Below are positions 54,635 to 61,800 of a DNA stretch of 64,000 bases, one piece after another (positions within the stretch are counted from its first letter, which is position 1; each line of letters opens with the position of its first letter). This DNA comes from Sphingomonas sp. CROZ-RG-20F-R02-07 (GTDB taxonomy: Bacteria; Pseudomonadota; Alphaproteobacteria; Sphingomonadales; Sphingomonadaceae). A program made the position numbers and the translations under genes. The notes below the pieces were generated by a model. That model had not been told where the DNA came from and ran no database searches. It saw nothing but the letters and a program-made list of their open reading frames with translations. The DNA lies in the NCBI RefSeq assembly GCF_022662335.1, contig NZ_JAKNQJ010000002.1, positions 339,387 through 403,386 on the forward strand. The letters are read 5' to 3'.

Positions 54635-55000
54635 ATGCCGTTCATGACCAATCTGACCGTCTGGCATGATGGCGGCTGCCCGCTCTGTCGCCGCGAGATC
54701 GCGTTGATGCGGCGGCTGGATCGGCGGGGCGCGATCCGCTTCGTGGATGCGACCACAGCACGGGCGTGCCCGCGCGATCGGGCGGCGTTGCTCGCGCGGT
54801 TTCACGCATGCGAGGATGGGCGGATGCTGCAAGGCGCGGCGGCGTTCGCGGCGATGTGGCGGGCGATCCCGCTGCTCCGGCCGCTGGGACTTGCGGCGCG
54901 GCGCCGCTGGGTGCTGGCGCTGCTCGAACGCCTCTACACGCTGTTCCTTCGCGTGCGGCCGCGGATCCAGCGGCTCGCCGGCGGGCGTGTGTCGTCGTGA
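54635..55000 (+). CDS. DCC-family (DUF393) thiol-disulfide oxidoreductase-like protein
   Basis: 121 residues. The family motif DGGCPLCRREI near the N-terminus provides the D-x2-C-x2-C redox centre, after VWH; the rest (FVDATTARACPRD, AAFAAMWRAIPLLRPLGL, RVRPRI) follows the DUF393 pattern. Function of the family is unknown. Start either ATG 54635 or ATG 54644 (MTNLTVWHD); neither has a clear site. Its stop overlaps the next gene (GTGA). Confidence 0.88.
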   Translation: MPFMTNLTVWHDGGCPLCRREIALMRRLDRRGAIRFVDATTARACPRDRAALLARFHACEDGRMLQGAAAFAAMWRAIPLLRPLGLAARRRWVLALLERLYTLFLRVRPRIQRLAGGRVSS

Positions 55001-55491
55001 GGCCGCGGCCTGATCCGGCGGGGCCGGGGCAGGAGAGCGTGTGGTCCTATCCCAGGCCGGCACGCGCTGAGCCGAGCGCCGCCCATATCGTCATCGCCCA
55101 TCGCGGCACGATCGTGGCGGACACGCGGGCGAGCATCCGGACGATCGAGACGAGCCATCCGCCCAGCTATTACCTCCCGCCCGAAGCGATCGTGCCCGGT
55201 TTGCTGCGCCGGGCCGGCGGCACGTCGTTCTGCGAGTGGAAGGGAAACGCGGTCTATTGGGATCTCGTGCTGGGCGACACCGTGCTGCCGGGGGTCGGCT
55301 GGAGCTATCCCGATCCGAGCCGCGCCTTCGCCGCGCTCCGCGACCATATCGCTTTCTATGCCGCGCCGTTCGATCGCTGCACCGTCGATGGTGCGGTCGT
55401 CGTGCCGCAACCCGGCGAATTCTACGGCGGATGGATCACGCCCGATCTCGCCGGCCCGTTCAAGGGCGTGCCCGGCAGCCGAGGATGGTGA
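54997..55491 (+). CDS. DUF427 domain protein
   Basis: 164 residues from GTG 54997, which overlaps the preceding stop by four bases. The DUF427 core is clear: ETSHPPSYYLPPEAI, TSFCEWKGNAVYWDL, GVGWSYPDPSRAFAAL and HIAFYAAPFDRCTVDG. These small beta-rich proteins are widespread and uncharacterised. Co-translated with the DCC protein; the kinase-like gene starts four bases after its stop. Confidence 0.9.
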   Translation: MRPRPDPAGPGQESVWSYPRPARAEPSAAHIVIAHRGTIVADTRASIRTIETSHPPSYYLPPEAIVPGLLRRAGGTSFCEWKGNAVYWDLVLGDTVLPGVGWSYPDPSRAFAALRDHIAFYAAPFDRCTVDGAVVVPQPGEFYGGWITPDLAGPFKGVPGSRGW

Positions 55492-55495
55492 GACG

Positions 55496-56887
55496 ATGAG
55501 CGACGACGGCGATCCCGATCCCGGCCGCAACCGCGCGGTGCCGCGCGGCCGACTGTCGCGCTTCGGCCAGTTCGGCCGTCTGGCAGGCGGCGTGGCGGGC
55601 GGCATGCTGGCCGAAGGCGCGCGCCGGATCGCCGATGGCGAGCGGCCGCGGGTGCGCGACATGCTGCTCACTCCCGGCAATGTCGGGCGCGTTGCGGATC
55701 GGCTGTCGCACCTGCGCGGGGCGGCGATGAAGCTCGGGCAGATGATCTCAATGGATGCCGGCGACATGCTGCCGCCCGAGCTGGCGGACATCATGGCACG
55801 GCTGCGCGACCGGGCACACCATATGCCGCCCGCGCAGTTGCAGCAGGTGCTGGCACGCGAATGGGGGATGGATTGGCGACGGCGCTTCACGCGGTTCGAC
55901 GCGACGCCGCTGGCCGCCGCGTCGATCGGGCAGGTGCACCGCGCGATTACGCGCGACGGCCGCGATCTGGCGATCAAGGTGCAATATCCGGGCGTGCGCG
56001 AGAGCATCGATGCGGATGTCGACAATGTCGCCACGCTGCTGCGCGTCTCCAGGCTGCTACCGCGGCGGATCGATATCGCGCCGCTGCTCGCCGAGGCCAA
56101 GCGGCAATTGGCGGAGGAAGCGGATTACGCCCGCGAGGGCGAGCAGATGACGCGGTTCGGCGCGCTGCTGGCCGACCGCCCGGCCTATGTCGTGCCCGTG
56201 CTCGACCGCGAGTTCACCACCGAACGCGTGTTGGCGATGAGCTATGTCGCGGGCGCTCCGATCGAATCGCTGGCGGAGGCACCTCAGGACGAGCGCGATC
56301 GGGCGATGCACGCGCTGATCGATCTGGTGCTGGGCGAATTGTTCGCCTTCGGGCTGATGCAGACCGATCCCAATTTCGGCAACTACCGCTACCAGCCCGA
56401 GAGCGGCCGGCTCGTCCTGCTCGATTTCGGCGCGGCGCGTGCCGTCGGCGCCGGCACGTCCGAGGCGTATCGGCGGCTGATCCGGGCGGGCCTCGCGGGC
56501 GACATCGGCGGCGTGCGCGACGCGGCGCTCGCGGCGGGGTTTCTGGGGCCGGAAGCGGTGGCGCGGCACGGGCCCGCGATCGACCGGATGATCGCGGTGA
56601 TCGTCGGCGAACTCGGGCGGGCCGGGCCGTTCGATTTCGGCGACCGCGCCTTTGTCGGCTCGCTGCGCGAGGAGGGCGCGGCGATCGCCGCGGATCAGGC
56701 GACCTGGCACCTGCCGCCGATCGACCTGCTGTTCGTCCAGCGCAAGATCAGCGGCACCGCGCTGCTCGCCGCGCGGCTGAAGGCGCGGGTGGACGTGCGC
56801 GCGATGCTCGATGCCCGATTGCGGACGGACGCGGGCGAAACGCCGCGTCCCGCCGAGCCGCTTGCGCCGGCCGGGAGCGGCAGCTAG
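55496..56887 (+). CDS. ABC1/AarF (UbiB-like) atypical kinase
   Basis: 463 residues. ABC1 signatures: KLGQMISMDAGDMLPPEL (the KxGQ motif), AAASIGQVHRA (Ala-rich nucleotide loop), IKVQYPGV with the ATP lysine, LAEEADYAREGEQM, and metal-binding DPNFGNYRY and LDFGAAR. The family supports coenzyme Q synthesis or other lipid-linked processes as ATPases rather than protein kinases. It lacks the C-terminal membrane helices of E. coli UbiB, nearer to soluble ADCK-type members. ATG 55496. Confidence 0.92.
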   Translation: MSDDGDPDPGRNRAVPRGRLSRFGQFGRLAGGVAGGMLAEGARRIADGERPRVRDMLLTPGNVGRVADRLSHLRGAAMKLGQMISMDAGDMLPPELADIMARLRDRAHHMPPAQLQQVLAREWGMDWRRRFTRFDATPLAAASIGQVHRAITRDGRDLAIKVQYPGVRESIDADVDNVATLLRVSRLLPRRIDIAPLLAEAKRQLAEEADYAREGEQMTRFGALLADRPAYVVPVLDREFTTERVLAMSYVAGAPIESLAEAPQDERDRAMHALIDLVLGELFAFGLMQTDPNFGNYRYQPESGRLVLLDFGAARAVGAGTSEAYRRLIRAGLAGDIGGVRDAALAAGFLGPEAVARHGPAIDRMIAVIVGELGRAGPFDFGDRAFVGSLREEGAAIAADQATWHLPPIDLLFVQRKISGTALLAARLKARVDVRAMLDARLRTDAGETPRPAEPLAPAGSGS

Positions 56888-56900
56888 AGGTCTCGGCATC

Positions 56901-56974
56901 GCGGGTGTAGCTCAATGGCAGAGCAGAAGCTTCCCAAGCTTACGACGAGGGTTCGATTCCCTTCACCCGCTCCA
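56901..56974 (+). tRNA. tRNA-Gly(CCC)
   Basis: 74 bases. Acceptor stem GCGGGTG/CACCCGC is perfect, the anticodon loop TTCCCAA gives CCC, T-loop TTCGATT, and 3' CCA is encoded at 56972-56974. The anticodon stem has four pairs and one G-A mismatch at its base. It lies 13 bases after the ABC1 kinase gene and marks the start of a less conserved stretch. Confidence 0.97.
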
Positions 56975-57072
56975 TCTTTGCAGTAAGTGCCCCGGCGGAT
57001 CGCGCCCGCGCCATCTGCTCGTCCGTCAGTCGATAAAGATCGCTTAACTGTGGTCTTCTCGCGGGGCCCAAA

Positions 57073-57750
57073 TCAGATCGCGACGCTCGCATCTATGAAT
57101 GCTGAGCTGAAGTTTGCCGCTTCGAAGACGGCGTTTCTGCGCACTTGCAATAAATTCCGGGACCCAGCCATATGTTGGACTTGCGTGATATAGTGAATGG
57201 CGGCCTTCAAGTCTTCGCTGGAAAAGTTCTGCGTCATGGGCAGCTGTTCGCGTGCGATGCGAAGCTCGTCAGAATCGGGCATGTCGGCGCCGGCGGTGCA
57301 GCCGGGGGCTAGGCGTTCGGCCAAGGCCGTCCATGCGCGCCGTGCATCATACCAGATCGGCAATGTGAACTGTAGCGATTCCCAGCGTTCTACGGCGGTC
57401 GCCGCTGCGGCAAGCCTGTCTTCAGCCTCGTCGAGCGCGGGCTGGGTGGCGAGGAACGCGAGCATGGTTTCCATCTGCCCGATCCGTCGGCCGTGATCGT
57501 CGAGCGCAACACGATTGCTGTGCTGGAGGTCGCGAACGTCTATGATGTCCGTCCGGTCGGGTCTGGCGCGCCTGCGGATCAATGCATCGAGCGCGAGACA
57601 GGACCAGATCGCCACGGCGCCCGTCGCGATCGCCAGCGGTAACGCGAACATCGGATCGAGGTCGGCACGGATGGTCAGCCACAGTTCCAACCCTGCAGCC
57701 ACGATCGCGGCGAGCAGGGCAACCGAGCGGGCCGGAAACGGCGAAGACAT
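57073..57750 (-). CDS. Hypothetical membrane protein with cytoplasmic helical domain
   Basis: 225 residues, no family recognised. Two N-terminal helices (SVALLAAIVAAGLELWLTI, about 9-27, and ALPLAIATGAVAIWSCLALD, about 36-55) are followed by a basic turn (RRRARPDR) and a mainly helical domain (QPALDEAEDRLAAAATAVER). ATG 57750. Codon use is less GC-biased than neighbours. It sits between tRNA-Gly and the SapC-like gene, and has no obvious partner. Confidence 0.7.
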   Translation of the reverse strand: MSSPFPARSVALLAAIVAAGLELWLTIRADLDPMFALPLAIATGAVAIWSCLALDALIRRRARPDRTDIIDVRDLQHSNRVALDDHGRRIGQMETMLAFLATQPALDEAEDRLAAAATAVERWESLQFTLPIWYDARRAWTALAERLAPGCTAGADMPDSDELRIAREQLPMTQNFSSEDLKAAIHYITQVQHMAGSRNLLQVRRNAVFEAANFSSAFIDASVAI

Positions 57751-57816
57751 GCAGACGGGTCTCCATTGGAGCGTATCGCTGCCTCGCCTAGCAGCCGTTG
57801 GTAAAGGCGGACTTTA

Positions 57817-58563
57817 TCAAGACGACGCGATGGCAAGTCGTTCCCAGTTTGCCGCCGAGAAAAGGTGCGCATAGATCGGACCCCATCCGCCGAGCGCCTG
57901 CAATCGCATGATCGCCGCGGCATCCAGTGCCTCAAGCCGGTCGCGGTTGACGGCGGCATAGTCGAGCAGCAACACCGGCTCGGCGTCATCCAGGGGCCGG
58001 TGATGGGCTTGGCGGGCTTCGAGCAAGTCGAAATCGTCGAGGATCCGTACCCAGTTTTCGGTTCGGATCTGCGCGTTCTGGTAGGATTCGCAGAATGCAA
58101 CGACCGATCGCAGCGCGTCGGTCGGCTCACCGTCCGCGAACAGCGGCGTGGCGCCGGCCGAGGCCAGCCGGACGGAGGTTTCATCGACGCCCAACACCCA
58201 GCGGCCCTGATCCCTGTCCTCCACCAGCGCGAAGGGGTGACGGCGCAGATAGGCGGGTATGTAAGCACCCGGTCGGAACACCTCGTCGTTCGCGCCGACG
58301 AACAGGTTCCGATCGGCCGTAAGGCCCATCACCGCAAACGCCCGACGCGCCGGCCCGAAGAAGACGATCGGATAGTCGAGCGCCGCCCGTTCGAATTCAT
58401 CCATCGTCAACGGGACGATCGCCGCATCGCGTGCAAAGCCGAAGGCGGCATCCGGCGCGAGTTGCAGGTCGCCATGACGTTCCGCCGTGACCAGCGTGAC
58501 GTTGCCGTAAAGTGGCAACACACCCTCGATGAAGCGATCTGCGGGTAGCGCGAGCGTATCCAT
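57817..58563 (-). CDS. SapC family protein
   Basis: 248 residues. The SapC-type core is clear: LPLYGNVTLVTAERHGDLQL, FARDAAIVPLTMDEFERAAL, RRAFAVMGLTADRNLFV, RPGAYIPAYLRRHPFAL and a C-terminal QALGGWGPIYAHLFSA. The family is named after a Campylobacter S-layer-associated gene but its role in sphingomonads, where it often stands beside TonB receptors and halogenase-like genes, is unknown. It is cytoplasmic by appearance. ATG 58563. Divergent from the giant repeat protein over 274 bases. Confidence 0.85.
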   Translation of the reverse strand: MDTLALPADRFIEGVLPLYGNVTLVTAERHGDLQLAPDAAFGFARDAAIVPLTMDEFERAALDYPIVFFGPARRAFAVMGLTADRNLFVGANDEVFRPGAYIPAYLRRHPFALVEDRDQGRWVLGVDETSVRLASAGATPLFADGEPTDALRSVVAFCESYQNAQIRTENWVRILDDFDLLEARQAHHRPLDDAEPVLLLDYAAVNRDRLEALDAAAIMRLQALGGWGPIYAHLFSAANWERLAIASS

Positions 58564-58837
58564 TGCCGTTTATCGATCCGTCGTGATGGTGACGCAAAGG
58601 GGTGCGTCAAGAAATTATGTCTCTCAGCTACACGTATCGCACAAGATTTAAAGAAAGAGATCGCTACTGACCCTGGGTCATGGTTGCGCTGGCCAGCATA
58701 ACGCAAACGCAAATTGTCCGGTTTCGGGATAGTTGGCTGGCCACGCCAAAGTGTCGTGGCAACGGAGCGGTTAAGGTGATAGCGCCAGAGCCATTGTGAT
58801 CGCGTCGGGGGGCCGGGCGGTCATCTATCGGGGGGGA
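58564..58837. promoter_or_regulatory. AT-richer divergent promoter region
   Basis: 274 bases between two divergent starts, the most AT-rich intergenic stretch I see (TTTAAAGAAAGAGATC region near 58645-58662). It must contain both promoters; no specific operator was recognised. Confidence 0.5.
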
Positions 58838-61800
58838 ATGCCGGTGCGTAATGTTGGTCAGCGCGGTCTTGTCGCGCGGTTGCTGGTCGAGAACGCCGGC
58901 CTGATGTCTCCCCGCGTGCTGGCCGCGATCGCGGTATCGGCGACCTCCTCGATCGCCTACGCGCAGACCTATCAGGTCGGAGACATGATCCTTAATCCGG
59001 CGACCGGCCTTGATGAAAAGGTCGTGGCTCAATTAAGCGACTCGGCGGTTCAGACCGATCAGAACAACCGCATCATCACCAAGACCGCGGTCAACGACAC
59101 GTTCACCGTCGGGCAGGGCACCGAAGCGATCACGTACAAGGTCGAGTCCGTCACCACGAAGACGATCGGCAACACTCCCGTCGTCGTCGCCATCGAATTG
59201 AGCAACAGCAAGGATACGACCACCCAGACGGAACAGGTCGCCGCACCGTTGGCAACCGGCCCGGCCGGCGCGCCGGCTGGATTGATCCCCATCGTCGCCC
59301 CAGCCGGCAGCGCCAACACCGTGTCGATCGTGCAGAAGGGTGCGGGGGGCAGTGGCGGTCGCGCAGGCGCCCTGTTCGTACCGGCAAGCGAAGGCGGTGC
59401 GGGCGGTTCGGGTGCGCCGGTCGTCGCGGTGGTGTCGCCCCCGGCCGGCAATCCTCCCGCAAAGATCACGGCGATCACGGGCAATCCGGCTGGCATCTAT
59501 GCCGCGAGCATCGGTGGCAATGGCGGCACTGGCGGCGGTTCGTACCTGAACCTTGCCGGCGGCGGCAAGGCGGGCGGCAATGCGGGCAATGGCGGCATGG
59601 TGTCGCTGACCGTCAAGCCGGGCGTGACGATCGAGACGTCGGGCACCGGCGTCTATGGCATTTTCGCACAGAGCGCTGGCGGTACCGGCGGTGCCGGCGG
59701 CCGTAACATAGGCACTACCGGCAGCGGCGGCAGCGGTGGCGTCGCCAGCACGGGCGGTGACGTGACGCTGGACAGCAGCGCCGACGTGACGACTTTGGGC
59801 AAGGGCGCGGCGGGGATCGTCGGGCAGTCGGTCGGCGGCTCGGGCGGTTCGGGTGGCAACAGCTACGTCTCGGTCGCGGGCGGCGGCAGCGGCACGATCG
59901 CGGGCGACGGCGGCAAGGTGGATGTGACGACGCGCGGGCGGGTGCAGACGTCGGGTGACAATGCCTATGGCGTGCTGGCCCAGTCGGTGGGTGGCGATGG
60001 CGGCAACGCGGGCACCAGCGGCGGGGTCATCGTGGCGACCGGCCTCGGCGGCGGTACGGGCGGCACGGGATCGGCCGTTACGCTGACCGCGACGGGCACG
60101 TCGGCGACGATCACGTCGGGCGACTATGCCACCGGTCTGTTCGCGCAATCGGTCGGCGGTGGCGGCGGCAGCGGCGGAGCCAGCGTTGCGCTATTGTCGC
60201 TGGGGTCGAGCGGCGGCGGCGGCGGCAATGCCGAGAGCGCCACCGTCCGGGTTCTCGACGGCGCGGTGGTCGCGACGCGTGGCATCGAAGCCGACGGCGT
60301 GGTTGCGCAGTCGGTCGGCGGCGGCGGCGGCTCCGGAAAGGTCGGCGTCGGCCTGGTATCGCTTGGCGGATCGAGCACCAAGGGGGGCAAGGCGGCCGCG
60401 GCGACGATCGAGAGCGGTGGCACGATCACCACCGCGGGCGTCGATTCGCGTGGCCTGTTCGCGCAATCGGTCGGTGGCGGTGGCGGCGCGGCGCAGGGCA
60501 CGATCGGCCTGCTCGCGTTCGGCGGCAATGCCGGTGGCGGCGGTGATGGCGGCGACGTCGGCATCTCGCAGAGCGCGGCAGGATCGGTCACTACGGCGCG
60601 CGACGGCAGTACCGCGATCCTGGCGCAGTCGATCGGCGGCGGCGGCGGCACCGGCGGTTACGGCACGGGCGTGGTCTCGCTCGGCGGCAAGGGCGGCATC
60701 GGCGGCACCGGCGGAACGGTCACGGTCGTCAACGACGGCGCGATCAGCACCGGCGGCAATCTGGCGCGCGGTATCTTCGCGCAGTCGGTCGGCGGCGGCG
60801 GCGGCGATGGCGGTGCGGCGGGCGGTCTGCTCTCGATCGGCGGCGATGCCGCGGCAGGGAGCAGCGGCAATCTGGTCACGGTCGTCAACACCGGGTCGAT
60901 CGCGACCGTCGGCGAGCGGTCGACGGGCCTGCTGGCGCAATCGATCGGTGGCGGCGGCGGCAATGGCGGCTATTCCGGCGGCCTGCTCTCGATCGGTGGT
61001 GCTGGCGGCACGGCGTCCGATGGCGGCACCGTCAAGGTGTCGCACGGGGGATCGATCACGACCGGCGGGATCGCGGCGGACGGCATCGTCGCGCAGTCGA
61101 TCGGCGGCGGCGGTGGCAATGGCGGCGCGGCCGGGTCGCTCAGCAGCCTGTTGAGCATCGCGGTCGGCGGCAAGGGCACGAGCGGGGGCAAGGGCGGCGA
61201 CGTCACGCTGGACTTCACCCCGATGACGGTGACGTTGCCCGGGCTCGGCACGGTACAGCGCACGTCCGCGATCGCGACGACCGAGGATCAGTCGCGCGGC
61301 GTGCTGGCGCAATCGGTGGGTGGCGGCGGCGGCAACGGCGGCGTCGCTGCGGCGGTGGGGGCCAGCCTGCTGACGAACGGCAGTTTCGCGCTGGGCGGCA
61401 AGGGCGGCGATGGCGGTGAAGGCGGATCCGTCACCGTCCACGGCCTGATCGACATCACGACGAAGGGCGACAACGCCCAGGGCATGATCGCGCAATCGGT
61501 CGGCGGCGGCGGCGGCAACGGCGCGCTGGCGGTGTCGGTGTCGGTCGCGGCCGGCCCGATCGCGGCCGGCGCGTTCGCACTCGGCATCGGCGGTTCGGGC
61601 GGCAACGGCGGCAAGGGCGGCGACGTGACCGTCGCCAACGCCGGCGGATCGATCGCGACGGGAGGCGCCTTCTCCAACGGCTTCGTCGCGCAATCGGTCG
61701 GCGGCGGTGGCGGCAACGGCGGTGCCACGATCACCGGCGCAGGCAGCGCTGCGGTGGGGTCGATCTCGCTCGCGTCGGGCTTCGGCGGCTCGGGCGGTCT

